A stretch of 64,000 nucleotides of DNA from Nocardia cyriacigeorgica (GCF_010868145.1 NZ_JAAGUY010000015.1:86756-150755), one strand, 5' to 3'; positions 50,801 through 58,812 are shown, counted from the stretch's first letter. The notes: generated by a model not told the origin, from the sequence alone. Made by a program: numbers and translations.

Positions 50801-51437
50801 GACCAAGCACAAACTCGCGCTGGAACGGGAAATGCTCGGCCTGTATGTGTCCGGGCATCCGCTCAACGGCGTGGAGCATGTGCTTGCCGCCCAAGTGGAT
50901 ACGCCGATCCCCACCATCCTCGAGGGCGAGGTCAAAGACGGCGCCCAGGTCACCATCGGCGGCATCCTGGCCTCGGTCAACCGCCGCATCAACAAGAACG
51001 GCCTGGCGTGGGCGTCCGCGCAGCTCGAAGACCTCACCGGTGGTGTGGAGGTACTGTTCTTCCCGCAGTCGTACTCGGTGTACGGCATGGACGTCGTCGA
51101 AGACGCGGTGGTGCTGGTGAAGGCAAGGGTCTCGGTGCGCGACGACCGGATCTCCTTGATCGCCAACGACCTCGCCGTCCCCGATCTGTCCGCCATCGGC
51201 GTCGCCAAACCCCTCGCCGTCACCATCCCCACCCGCATGTGCACCCCGGACAAGGTGACCGCGCTCAAACGCGTCCTGTCCAGCCACCCGGGCACCTCCG
51301 ACGTCCACTTGCGCCACGTCGGCTCCCGCGACAAGACCACGTTGCTGAAATTGGATGACAGCCTGCGGGTTTCGCCGTCCTCGGCGTTGATGGGTGATCT
51401 GAAGGCGCTGCTGGGGCCGGGGTGTTTGACTAGTTAG
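47886..51437 (+). CDS. dnaE1: DNA polymerase III alpha subunit, DnaE1
   Basis: 1183 residues, as in M. tuberculosis DnaE1. The replicative polymerase core. TTG 47886 follows GGGAGGAAGG. The N-terminal PHP domain has intact metal motifs (FVHLHNHTEYSMLDGAAKI, GMTDHGNMYGASEF), consistent with the proofreading exonuclease of actinobacterial DnaE1. GPGRGSAAGSLVAYAL and PDIDIDFDDRRRGEMVRY hold the catalytic aspartates. NKSHAAAYGLVSYWTAYFKANYPAEYMAALL is the finger/beta-binding region, and a C-terminal OB fold (GAQVTIGGILASVNRRINKNG) precedes a partly conserved tau-binding tail. A strong hairpin follows. Confidence 0.97.
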   Translation: MADSSGSFVHLHNHTEYSMLDGAAKISPLFAEADRLGMTAVGMTDHGNMYGASEFYNSAKKAGIKPIIGIEAYIAPGSRFDTKRVQWGDPSQKGDDVSGSGAYTHMTMVAETATGLRNLFKLSSLASIEGQLGKWARMDEEIIAQHAEGIIATTGCPSGEVQTRLRLGHDREALEAAAKWQEIFGPENFFLEVMDHGLSIERRVREGLLEISKKLGIPPLATNDCHYVHESDSTNHEALLCIQTGKTLSDPTRFKFDGSGYYLKPAAEMRAIWDSEVPGACDNTVRIGERVQSYDDVWTHRDRMPKFPVPAGETEASWLRKEVARGLEYRFPDGVPQKYLDQAEYEIDVILTMGFPAYFLVVGDLINHAREVGIRVGPGRGSAAGSLVAYALKITNIDPLPHGLLFERFLNPERVSMPDIDIDFDDRRRGEMVRYATEKWGSDRVAQVITFGTIKTKAAIKDSARVLFGQPGFAIADQITKALPPPIMAKDISVSGITDPDHERYKEAAEVRELINNNPDIAKIYETARGLEGLIRNAGVHACAVIMSSEPLTDAIPVWKRAQDGAIITGWDYPSCEAIGLLKMDFLGLRNLTVLGDAIDNAKANRGVEVDLDALPLDDPKTFDLLARGDTLGVFQLDGGPMRDLLRRMQPTAFEDIVAVGALYRPGPMGMNAHNDYADRKNGRQEVKPIHPELEEPLKDILGETYGLIVYQEQIMHVAQKVAGYSLGRADILRRAMGKKKAEVLAAEFEGFEAGMLENGYSKAAIKALWDTILPFAGYAFNKSHAAAYGLVSYWTAYFKANYPAEYMAALLTSVGDDKDKAAIYLSDCRKLGITVLPPDVNESEQNFASVGTDIRFGLGAVRNVGSNVVSSIIAARKEKSKFTDFSDYLNKIDAIACTKKVTESLIKAGGFDSLGHPRKGLLLIHSDAIDAVMSTKKAEAIGQFDLFGGMDDGDDSMASVFNVKVPDEEWETKHKLALEREMLGLYVSGHPLNGVEHVLAAQVDTPIPTILEGEVKDGAQVTIGGILASVNRRINKNGLAWASAQLEDLTGGVEVLFFPQSYSVYGMDVVEDAVVLVKARVSVRDDRISLIANDLAVPDLSAIGVAKPLAVTIPTRMCTPDKVTALKRVLSSHPGTSDVHLRHVGSRDKTTLLKLDDSLRVSPSSALMGDLKALLGPGCLTS

Positions 51438-51443
51438 CGCTGT

Positions 51444-51486
51444 CCGCCCTGGTCTCGATCACTGTCTGTCGCCGAGACCAGGGCGG
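51444..51486. terminator. Terminator hairpin after dnaE1
   Basis: A perfect 14-bp stem (51444-51457 with 51473-51486) around a 15-base loop starts 7 bp after the dnaE1 stop. The zinc-ribbon gene ends 56 bp further on from the opposite strand, so it may work in both directions. Confidence 0.75.
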
Positions 51487-51541
51487 TGAGACGTGCTGCG
51501 CGAGCACCCGATGCCGGGTTGTCCGCGTCAGGGCGGGCAAG

Positions 51542-51799
51542 TCAGGAGGAGAACAGCATTCTGCCGAAACCGCGCTGATGGTGGTGGTGGCCATGGCCGT
51601 AGTGCGGTGCGGGCGTGCCCCACGCCGGGGCCGGTGCGGCGGCCGGGGGCGGCGGTGCCACGTACCCCGCCTCCAGCCGGGTCAAATTCTCGAGCTCGCC
51701 GTAGTCGAGGAAGATCCCCCGGCAATTACCGCACTGCTCGATATGCACCCCGCTGCGGTTGTAAGTCTGCATCATTCCACGACATTTCGGACACTGCAT
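51542..51799 (-). CDS. TFIIB-type zinc-ribbon protein
   Basis: 85 residues. A zf-TFIIB ribbon of two CxxC pairs, CPKCRGMM and CGNCRGIF, then LDYGELENL, is followed by a Pro/Ala-rich linker with a HGHGHHHH run and a basic tail. Homologues have the same outline and are of unknown function; zinc binding is expected. ATG 51799 lies seven bases after TAACGT on the minus strand, a likely leaderless start; GTG 51808 is an alternative. Monocistronic. Confidence 0.75.
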   Translation of the reverse strand: MQCPKCRGMMQTYNRSGVHIEQCGNCRGIFLDYGELENLTRLEAGYVAPPPPAAAPAPAWGTPAPHYGHGHHHHQRGFGRMLFSS

Positions 51800-51901
51800 T
51801 CCCGGCACGTTACCGGTTTCGGTGGTGTCATGCAGACATGACTATCTGTGCGGCCGATGAGGTCGACCGCCGGGTTATCGACGATTGTGTGGCACCGGAA
51901 C

Positions 51902-52885
51902 TCAGCCCACCGCGGACGGGATCTGCTCGGTGATGGGGGTATCGGCGATGCGCAGGCAGGCGTCGACCAGTGCCGTGTCCAGCTCATCCAGTGGCCGGCC
52001 CGTCGCCACCACCAGCGCCGCCGCCTGGACGACGACGGCGCGAGCCGGCAGATCGAGGGTCGCCCACACGTCACCGCCGGGTGCGACGGCGGCGCCGCCG
52101 GCCGCGCGGTAGGCGGTGAGCAAGCGTGTCCAGGCGACCGGTTCCAGGATGCCCGCGGCGTAGAACGCGGCGGGTCGGGCCAGGTCCCATGCGGGATCGC
52201 CGAGACCGAGATCGTCGAAGTCGATCAGCCGCCACTCGCCGGGCGCTGCGCAGACGAGCTGACCCAGGTGGAAGTCGCCATGAACGAGTGACTCTGGTGC
52301 GCAGACCAATTCGGGCAAGCTGTCGAATGCGCGCCACACCACTGCCGCTGGGGTCGCATCGACGATATGACCGGCGTCGCGAAGTCGGCGCATCGCCCGA
52401 TGCACCCGGGCCGGACCACCGGCTACGGGCAGGTCTCGGCGGTGGGTGATCGGTGTCGCATGCAGGGTCGCCAGCAGCCGTGCCGCCGACTCCCATGGCG
52501 CAGCATCGGGATGGTCCGGGTCGACCGGACTGCCGTACGGCCACACCGTGATCAGCCTGCCCGCTTGCGACAACACCACCTCACCGTCGACCGGTAGCGG
52601 GCCGAGCGCCGCCGATCTCAGCTCCGGTGAACCCGCCACCCGCAGCCGAGCGCGCAGGGCGGCGAGGTCGGTATCGGTGGAATGCGCTTTGACAACGATT
52701 TCGCCGACCCGGACCACTAGTGCGTCCACTCCGTCGGCGAGCACCTCTGCTGGCCCCAATTCGCCCATCTGCCGAGCGATTTCGGTCATCGCCGCCGCCA
52801 CCTCGCGGGTCGGCGCCGCCGGGTCGGCGTTGGCGTTGGCGTTGGCGTTGGCGTTGGCGTTGGCGTTGGCGTTGGCGTACAGCAT
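51902..52885 (-). CDS. APH-like aminoglycoside/small-molecule kinase with (AN)8 N-terminus
   Basis: 327 residues from ATG 52885 (GAGGAG six bases upstream). The phosphotransferase core has LVHGDFHLGQLV (Brenner motif, catalytic Asp) and LIDFDDLGLGDPAWDLA (DFG-like metal Asp), so it is an APH-fold kinase. It may act on an aminoglycoside or another hydroxyl compound; the substrate is not readable. The first 22 residues are abnormal: MLY followed by eight Ala-Asn repeats from a hexanucleotide tract, then ADPAAPTREV. A 33-bp palindrome lies just upstream of its ribosome site. Confidence 0.75.
   Translation of the reverse strand: MLYANANANANANANANANADPAAPTREVAAAMTEIARQMGELGPAEVLADGVDALVVRVGEIVVKAHSTDTDLAALRARLRVAGSPELRSAALGPLPVDGEVVLSQAGRLITVWPYGSPVDPDHPDAAPWESAARLLATLHATPITHRRDLPVAGGPARVHRAMRRLRDAGHIVDATPAAVVWRAFDSLPELVCAPESLVHGDFHLGQLVCAAPGEWRLIDFDDLGLGDPAWDLARPAAFYAAGILEPVAWTRLLTAYRAAGGAAVAPGGDVWATLDLPARAVVVQAAALVVATGRPLDELDTALVDACLRIADTPITEQIPSAVG
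52829..52876. repeat. Hexanucleotide tandem repeat, 8 copies
   Basis: GTTGGC is repeated eight times without error on the plus strand (GCCAAC on the coding strand), encoding (Ala-Asn)8. Slippage by whole units keeps the frame but changes protein length by two residues. The flanking GGC is a partial further copy. Confidence 0.9.
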
Positions 52886-52900
52886 CACTGGCTCCTCCCC

Positions 52901-52933
52901 CGACCGGTCGGCCGATGATCGGCCGACCGGTCG
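52901..52933. repeat. Perfect 33-bp palindrome
   Basis: Two 16-bp arms (52901-52916, 52918-52933) around a single G are exact inverted repeats. Each end carries CGACCGGTCG, itself a 10-bp palindrome, and the middle GCCGAT/ATCGGC is another. It lies 16 bp upstream of the APH start and 38 bp from the end of the convergently placed secreted-protein gene's stop side. A binding site is more likely than a terminator, because the loop is one base. Confidence 0.7.
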
Positions 52934-52971
52934 CCCAATCCGCCACGTCCGTCCGGCTGGCGGCTACCAAC

Positions 52972-53292
52972 TCATCCGGCCGTACCGTTGATGAAGGCTA
53001 CCCAGGGGATCGTGTCGCCGATGCAGGCACCGGTGACCTGTGCGCCGGCCTGGAATCCAGCAACGGTTGCGACAGGGTTGACGGGCTGACTGAAGGAGGC
53101 GACCCCCATCGTCCACGGCCCCCACACCGCACAGGTCCAGTCCTCGGTATAGGTGGGGTCCCCGACCCGGACGGCCCCGGGATTGGTGTCAGGGACGATG
53201 ATCGGGCCCGCTGACGCGACGCCGGCCCCAAGGACAAGTATCGGCGCGATAGCGGCGGTGGCAAGCGCCGAGCGCAGTGCAATTTTCTTCAT
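52972..53292 (-). CDS. Small secreted protein
   Basis: 106 residues from ATG 53292 (GGAAGG eight bases upstream). A Sec signal, MKKIALRSALATAAIAPILVLGAGVASAG, has an expected cleavage after ASA. The mature part (about 78 residues) has two Cys (DWTCAVWGPW and GACIGDTIP) that could form a disulphide. No family is recognised. It is divergent from another secreted-protein gene across 254 bp and resembles the other small exported proteins nearby in plan. Confidence 0.7.
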   Translation of the reverse strand: MKKIALRSALATAAIAPILVLGAGVASAGPIIVPDTNPGAVRVGDPTYTEDWTCAVWGPWTMGVASFSQPVNPVATVAGFQAGAQVTGACIGDTIPWVAFINGTAG

Positions 53293-53546
53293 GGAGGTCA
53301 CCTTCCGTTGGTCCGACCGGCAACCGTGCCGGGCGAGGGTTGTTGTCGATCCGGTTGGACCGTGCAAACAAGGTTCATTCACTGTGAGTTGAGAAAGCTT
53401 CCCCACCAGGGTGGAATTCAGTCACACCTGCGCAGCGGGGGTGAGGAAGTCCCACCCTGTCGGGGATGACCAACGTCCGGTGCAGCGGCAAAACTCGACG
53501 AATCATCAGCGCGATTCTCGCGCCCCTGCCAAACGAAAGATTCGTC

Positions 53547-54440
53547 ATGAAATCCCTATCGCTCCGCACCGCCGCGCTGATCGGCGCCGTTGTTCCCGCC
53601 GCTCTGCTCCTGTCGGGAACGGCTGCTGCCGGACCGGCTGCGGTGGACAGCCAGGCGGCGGTTGTCCGTGAAGTCGACAAGACCGGCTGGTACGGCGGAT
53701 TCGCGATCACCGTCGACGAGGTCAGCGCGAAAGAGGCCGACAGCGGGACGACCAAGGTCGAGGTGAAACTCGGATATGAGAACCTCATCGGCGCAACTCT
53801 TGCCCCACCCGAGAAGGCGTACCTCGAGGTAGACGGCGGCGAGGTGGTGGACCTACGACTCGACAGCAAGAAGATCGCCGGCTACGGCAAGGGAAAGGGC
53901 ACCGCCACCGGGTCACTCGATACCACCGAAGGCTCCATCGATGACGTCCTCGACGACGTGGTCCTGGTCTACGGCAAGACCGACGGCAACTTGACCAAGA
54001 TCCCGTTCGCCTCGAAGGAGAAGGTCGAGAGCATCGAGCCGAAGGGGATCACCGTCGGTCAGACGATCGGCGGCCACCCGGTCGCCGTCACACTGTCCAA
54101 AGCGTTTCTCTGGCCGAGTTATCAGCCTGGTGAAAAGGGCAAATACGAACTGTGGGTGGAAACCGATCTAGCGCTGAGTTCCGAGTACAACGGCTACGGC
54201 TACAACGTCTACCCCAAGAATTTCAGCGTCACTTCACCGTCGGGCGAGAGCGATAGCGCGGATAAGCGCAGCAGCTTCACCTCCGAACTGTTGAGCAATG
54301 GTGGCTCGATCGAAGGCGAATGGCTGGTCTTCCTCATCGATGGGCCTGCCAAGGGCGATTACGGTTTCGACGTCGATATGAACAGCACGCCCACCTCCGA
54401 CAAGAGCAAGGTGGATCTGACCACCACGATCGCGCTGTGA
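53547..54440 (+). CDS. Secreted protein, possibly two beta-sandwich repeats
   Basis: 297 residues from ATG 53547. Sec signal MKSLSLRTAALIGAVVPAALLLSGTAAAG; no lipobox Cys. The mature part is hydrophilic and beta-rich and may be two similar halves: YGGFAITVDEVSAKEADSGTTKVEVKLGYENL and GGHPVAVTLSKAFLWPSYQPGEKGKYELWVETDL each open a strand-rich unit. No Cys in the mature protein and no catalytic motif. Role unknown; an Ig-like or DUF4352-like binding protein is one possibility. Confidence 0.65.
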   Translation: MKSLSLRTAALIGAVVPAALLLSGTAAAGPAAVDSQAAVVREVDKTGWYGGFAITVDEVSAKEADSGTTKVEVKLGYENLIGATLAPPEKAYLEVDGGEVVDLRLDSKKIAGYGKGKGTATGSLDTTEGSIDDVLDDVVLVYGKTDGNLTKIPFASKEKVESIEPKGITVGQTIGGHPVAVTLSKAFLWPSYQPGEKGKYELWVETDLALSSEYNGYGYNVYPKNFSVTSPSGESDSADKRSSFTSELLSNGGSIEGEWLVFLIDGPAKGDYGFDVDMNSTPTSDKSKVDLTTTIAL

Positions 54441-54601
54441 GCCCGCACCTCGCCACACGCGTACCGCGATGGTCAGAGACCAGATCGGGCCGTCCCACCC
54501 GGGAAGGCCCGAACTTCCGTCACCGCCCTGACCAGGGCATATGCGCGGATCTAGAATATGAGTAGCTCGCCGCCCGCTGCACCGCAGAAAGGGGGTGGAC
54601 C

Positions 54602-55228
54602 GTGACCGGCAATGTCGCCGAGCAACCGCGGCTGATCTACACCGACGACGCCGGCCATCGCCGGGAGATGCCACTCGGCGCCGGGACGGTGCGGATCACG
54701 ATCGGGCGGTCATCGCAGGCCGATATCTCGCTCGGCACCGACGGCAAGGCGTCGCGACTACATGCCACGGTCGAATGGTTGAGCGGGCACTGGACCATCG
54801 TCGACGACGGACTCTCCCGCAACGGCACCTTTGTGAACGGGCAACGGCTCACCGGACGGCACCGGTTGCAGCCGGGCGACAGCATTCGTATCGGTTCGAC
54901 GAGGTTGACCTACGTGGACCTGAGCCGGGCCAGCGGCGCCCACACCATCGTCTCGGCCACGATGCCGACACCGCAATCCATGACGCAGGCGCAGATGGCT
55001 GTGCTGATCGCACTGTGCAGGCCGTACAAGGACAATGCCGCGTTCGCCGCTCCGGCGTCGAATCAGCAGATCGCGCAGGAGCTTTTCCTCGCCGCGGAGA
55101 CGGTGAAGACGCATTTGCGGGCGCTGTTCATCAAGTTCGGTGTGGAGGATCTTCCGCAGAATCAGAAGCGATTGCGATTGGCGGAGCGTGCAATGCACAG
55201 CGGGATCGTCAGCGACCGCGATTTGTGA
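54602..55228 (+). CDS. FHA domain protein with C-terminal HTH
   Basis: 208 residues from GTG 54602 (GGGGGTGG close upstream). An N-terminal FHA domain (residues about 25-105) has VRITIGRSSQADISLG, KASRLHATVEW and NGTFVNGQRL, the phosphothreonine-binding core. The C-terminus (SNQQIAQELFLAAETVKTHLRALFIKFGVEDL) looks like a GerE-type HTH. A protein reading both a phosphothreonine and DNA suggests control by a Ser/Thr kinase. No kinase is adjacent. A hairpin ends the gene. Confidence 0.78.
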   Translation: MTGNVAEQPRLIYTDDAGHRREMPLGAGTVRITIGRSSQADISLGTDGKASRLHATVEWLSGHWTIVDDGLSRNGTFVNGQRLTGRHRLQPGDSIRIGSTRLTYVDLSRASGAHTIVSATMPTPQSMTQAQMAVLIALCRPYKDNAAFAAPASNQQIAQELFLAAETVKTHLRALFIKFGVEDLPQNQKRLRLAERAMHSGIVSDRDL

Positions 55229-55238
55229 AACACATGGG

Positions 55239-55270
55239 TACGGCCCCGCCGAATTGCCAGCGGGGCCGTA
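55239..55270. terminator. Hairpin between FHA and secreted-protein genes
   Basis: An 11-bp perfect stem, TACGGCCCCGC (55239-55249) and GCGGGGCCGTA (55260-55270), with a 10-base loop, follows the FHA stop by 10 bp. The converging secreted-protein gene ends 84 bp beyond. Confidence 0.7.
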
Positions 55271-55354
55271 GGTTGGCGAAACACACAATGTGTGTCGCGG
55301 CTCGAGTTCATGATCGCCGGTCCGTAGGGGCGACGGTCAGAATCTCATCACCGC

Positions 55355-55684
55355 TCAGACGAACCGTGGGGTGACCACATTGTCGGCGACGTAGGTGCCG
55401 TCGCAATAGAGCTCGACGTTGATCGGAATCATCGGGAGAGCCGGGTACCTTGTCGGAACGTTGACCGGGACGGGCGCACTGAGTGGCCCGACGCGGATCT
55501 GGCAGGCTGCCGGGTTGGGCGGAACGCCTGTTGTCACTGTGACGGTGTAGCCCCACGCCTCGGGCACAACGGAATACCCGATGACCCCCGCCTGAGCCGT
55601 ACCCATGCCTGCCATCAGTGCCGCCGATGCCAATGCACCGCTCGCAACCGTAGCCGCGGCTACGCGAAATGCAGTTCTGCTCAT
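55355..55684 (-). CDS. Small secreted protein
   Basis: 109 residues from ATG 55684 (AAGGAG nearby). Signal SRTAFRVAAATVASGALASAALMAGMGTAQAG with cleavage near AQA. Two Cys in the mature part (PAACQIRVG and VELYCDGTYVADN). The rest is strand-rich and Pro-rich (PLSAPVPVNVPTRYPALPMIP). Not recognised. Divergent from another small secreted protein gene across about 290 bp that hold no other gene I can support. Confidence 0.68.
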   Translation of the reverse strand: MSRTAFRVAAATVASGALASAALMAGMGTAQAGVIGYSVVPEAWGYTVTVTTGVPPNPAACQIRVGPLSAPVPVNVPTRYPALPMIPINVELYCDGTYVADNVVTPRFV

Positions 55685-55977
55685 TGTCTTTCTCCTTGAA
55701 TCTTGTCCTATGCGAGGGGCACATGATCAATCGTCGGTAGTGAGTTTCGAGTAATTCCCTCGTATTCGTGATCGCCGTTCTGCGATCACTTCCAATCCTG
55801 ATCGGAAAGCAGATCGGAAACATCACCGCGAGGGGGGAAATCAATCACCCCGATCGAGTACCGGCGCGTTCGTACCGTGCGGTAGCCGCGGATCCACCCG
55901 GCAACCACTCCCCACACTGGTAGGGTCGCCCGGCAGCAGGCGTGATCCCATCCATGACAAGCCCTTTGAGGTGGTCG

Positions 55978-56427
55978 ATGATGACAAGCAAGCTCGCTTA
56001 CGCCGTTCCGGCGGCTTCCGCTCTGGCCGTGGCCGCGCTGGCCGTGTCGGCGGCGCCGGCGGCGGCGGTGAACGGCGGCAAGTTCCAGACCGTGTACTCA
56101 TTGACCGAGGGTCTGTGCGTCGCGCAGATCGAGGCGGCGGTGAACGGCGATGGCTATCCCGAGCACGCGGCGTTCACGGTCGCGTCGACCATGTGGGGCG
56201 TCGGTGAGTGCCAGCTTCCTGTCACGCTGACCTGGCGTAATCTCGAGACCGGCGAGACGGGTAGCAAGACCCAGACGCCACACGGTCCCGGGTTCTGGAT
56301 GAACGATGGCAAATCGGCCCTGTTCGCGCCGGGGATCGGGAAGTTCTCGGCGACCATCACCATCGGCGCGGCCCATGTGCCGGAACCGGGAACCATCGAG
56401 TTCACGGTCGCCGAGTACCAGGGCTGA
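55978..56427 (+). CDS. Small secreted protein
   Basis: 149 residues from ATG 55978 (GAGG six bases upstream; earlier ATGs lack a site). Signal MMTSKLAYAVPAASALAVAALAVSAAPAAA, then a mature domain with two Cys (LCVAQIEAAVNGDGYPEHAAFTV and VGECQLPVTLTW). VTLTWRNLETGETGSKTQTPHGPGFWMNDG and TITIGAAHVPEPGTIEFTV are beta-rich. Nothing is known to me of this family. The next 295 bp to the histidine kinase show no supported gene. Confidence 0.68.
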   Translation: MMTSKLAYAVPAASALAVAALAVSAAPAAAVNGGKFQTVYSLTEGLCVAQIEAAVNGDGYPEHAAFTVASTMWGVGECQLPVTLTWRNLETGETGSKTQTPHGPGFWMNDGKSALFAPGIGKFSATITIGAAHVPEPGTIEFTVAEYQG

Positions 56428-56722
56428 CCAGCGCGCACGCCGAGGCGAATCACGAACCTCGCGGCCCCGGCGCGGCCTGCGGAATCACCGATCGACTACG
56501 CCGACCGGTCCCTCGCACGGCTGAGCAGGTCGCGGTCTCGGTGTGGCGGCAGCGATCGGGCCGCCACGCCGACGATCAGCGGCACAATCGGGGCATGAAC
56601 GGTCATCGGCAGGCAGCGCAGATGCAGCGCGCGGTACCGGTCGCACGCGGGGAGCACGGTAGGCGTCTCGGCTCGGCGCCGCAGCTCGGAGGACTCGGCC
56701 TCCCCCGCGGCCGCGCAGGCGC

Positions 56723-57940
56723 ATGACCACCACGATCGTCGCGATCGCGGTCACCGTGGTGGTGCTTGCGGTGGGGCTGTTGATCTGGTCGCGGACTCGG
56801 CGCGTCGTGACGACCCCGGCCGAACGGGCGGTGCATACGGCGCTGCACACCGCCTCGCTCGCGGCCCGGCCGTTGCGGCGCGGGCTCGACGAGAAGTCGG
56901 CCGCCGAAGCAGCACCGCATCTGCGTGCACTGACTGGGGCAGAAGCGCTCGGTGTGGCCGATGCCGAAGGTGCGCTGGTGGCCTGGGACGGTCCTCATAC
57001 CGATCTGGGTGAGCAGTTCACGGGGGCGGCCCGGCGCGCTATGGCGGGCGAGCGGCCGGTCCTCGTTGGCGGCCCGGGTGGACCGCCGCGCTCGCGGGGT
57101 GGGGACCACGCGGGGCGAACCCTCATCGCGCAACCACTGATCATCGAGGGTACCGGGGTGGTCGGCGCATTGGGGGTCGTCACCACCGGAACGCCCGGCC
57201 CCGGCACGCTCGGCGCGGTCGCCGAAGTCGCGCGATATGCCTGTGGCCAGCTGGAGCTGGCCGAACTCGACGCATCACGGGCGCGGCTGGACCGGGCCGA
57301 GGTGCGGGCGCTGCGGGCGCAGATCAGCCCGCATTTCATCTACAACGCGCTCAACACCATCGCCTCGTTCGTCCGCACCGATCCCGCGCGGGCCCGCGAA
57401 CTCATCCTCGAATTCGCCGACTTCACCCGCTACTCGTTCCGCGCCGCGGGCGAATACACGGTGCTGGCCGATGAATTGCGCAATATCGAACGCTATCTGG
57501 CGCTGGAACGGGCCCGGTTCGGTGACGCACTACAGGTCAGGTTGCAGATCGCGCCGGAGGTCCTCGGCGTGGTGCTGCCGTTCCTCGCGCTGCAACCGCT
57601 GGTGGAAAACGCCGTCCGGCACGGCCTGGCCGGGTCTCCGGAAGGCGGAACCGTCAGCATCGTGGCCGCCGACGCGGGCACCGACTGTGTGATCAGCGTG
57701 GAGGACGACGGCGCGGGCATGGACCCGGAACTGCTACGCTCCGGGGAGCTCGATGCCGTCGAATCCGGTTCCGGCACTACCGCTTCCAGCGAATCCGCAC
57801 ATGTGGGCCTTGCCAATGTGGACGATCGTCTGCGCGCGGCGTTCGGCAATGACTACGGGCTGGTGGTAGAGACTGCTCCGGGCGCGGGCACGAAGGTCAG
57901 CATGCGGGTGCCGAAGTTCCGGGCGGGAATCCAGGCCTGA
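56723..57940 (+). CDS. LytS-type sensor histidine kinase
   Basis: 405 residues. One N-terminal membrane helix (TTTIVAIAVTVVVLAVGLLIW), a GAF-like central sensor (ALTGAEALGVADAEGALVAWDG), and the His_kinase domain with the phosphoacceptor His 204 in QISPHFIYNALNTIASFVR. The C-terminal HATPase has PLVENAVRHGLAG (N box), VEDDGAGMD and GAGTKVSMRVP. It lacks the many membrane helices of classic LytS. The response regulator follows about 100 bp later, so they form a two-component pair upstream of transport genes. Confidence 0.88.
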   Translation: MTTTIVAIAVTVVVLAVGLLIWSRTRRVVTTPAERAVHTALHTASLAARPLRRGLDEKSAAEAAPHLRALTGAEALGVADAEGALVAWDGPHTDLGEQFTGAARRAMAGERPVLVGGPGGPPRSRGGDHAGRTLIAQPLIIEGTGVVGALGVVTTGTPGPGTLGAVAEVARYACGQLELAELDASRARLDRAEVRALRAQISPHFIYNALNTIASFVRTDPARARELILEFADFTRYSFRAAGEYTVLADELRNIERYLALERARFGDALQVRLQIAPEVLGVVLPFLALQPLVENAVRHGLAGSPEGGTVSIVAADAGTDCVISVEDDGAGMDPELLRSGELDAVESGSGTTASSESAHVGLANVDDRLRAAFGNDYGLVVETAPGAGTKVSMRVPKFRAGIQA

Positions 57941-58041
57941 CCGGGGGTCCGAAGCAGCACCGCCGCGGCCTGCCCCCGCACGCACCACCGCACTGTCTAC
58001 GATGGGTGGGCTGTGATGTAGGACACCGAAAGGGGCTGGCG

Positions 58042-58812
58042 ATGCTGCGGGTGCTGGCCGTCGATGATGAGAAGCCGGCCCTGGACGAGCTGGTCTACTT
58101 GCTGCGGGCGCAGGCAGCGGTGGCGCAGATCCACGCCGCGGGCGATGCCACCAGCGCACTGCGGCTACTGCGGGCCCACCCGGTCGACGCGGTGTTCCTC
58201 GACATCAATATGCCCGGACTCGACGGGATGGAGCTGGCCGGAATCCTGTCGGAATTCGCCGCACCCCCCGCGGTGGTCTTCGTGACCGCCCACGATGACA
58301 AGGCCGTCGCCGCCTTCGACCTCGGCGCGGTGGACTATCTACTCAAACCGCTGCGTGAGGCCCGGCTGGCCGAGGCCGTGCGCCGCATCGCCGCCGCCCG
58401 CACCGCCGCCACACCGGCCGAGTCCGAGCCCGACCCCGCCGACACCAACGAGGTCATCCCGGTGGAACTCGGCGGGGTCACCACACTCGTGCACCGATCA
58501 AGCGTGAGCTGGGTGGAGGCCGACGGCGATTACGCCAGGCTGCACACCAGCGCCGGATCGCATCTGGTCCGCATCCCGCTCTCGGCGCTGGAGGCCCGCT
58601 GGCAGGATGCCGGATTCCTGCGGGTGCACCGCTCGTATCTGGTGGCATTGCGGCAGGTGACGGGGCTGCGCACGGTCGGAAGCGGCACCGTGGTGTGCCT
58701 GCGCGGCGAGGGGGCCGCGGCGGCGGTCGAACTGCCGGTCAGCCGACGTCAGGTGCGTGAACTCAAACAGCGGCTGGTCCGCGGCCCGCGCCAGACCTGG
58801 ACCGGGCGATGA
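58042..58812 (+). CDS. LytTR-family response regulator
   Basis: 256 residues from ATG 58042 (AAGGGG six bases upstream). Receiver domain with VDDEKPAL, the phospho-acceptor Asp 54 in VFLDINMPGLDG and DYLLKPL. The C-terminus is a LytTR DNA-binding domain (VSWVEADGDYARLHTSAGSHLVRIPLSALEARWQDAGFLRVHRSYLVALRQVTGLR). Such regulators bind paired direct repeats; one such pair is at 60938-60973. Its stop overlaps the next gene by ATGA. Confidence 0.9.
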   Translation: MLRVLAVDDEKPALDELVYLLRAQAAVAQIHAAGDATSALRLLRAHPVDAVFLDINMPGLDGMELAGILSEFAAPPAVVFVTAHDDKAVAAFDLGAVDYLLKPLREARLAEAVRRIAAARTAATPAESEPDPADTNEVIPVELGGVTTLVHRSSVSWVEADGDYARLHTSAGSHLVRIPLSALEARWQDAGFLRVHRSYLVALRQVTGLRTVGSGTVVCLRGEGAAAAVELPVSRRQVRELKQRLVRGPRQTWTGR

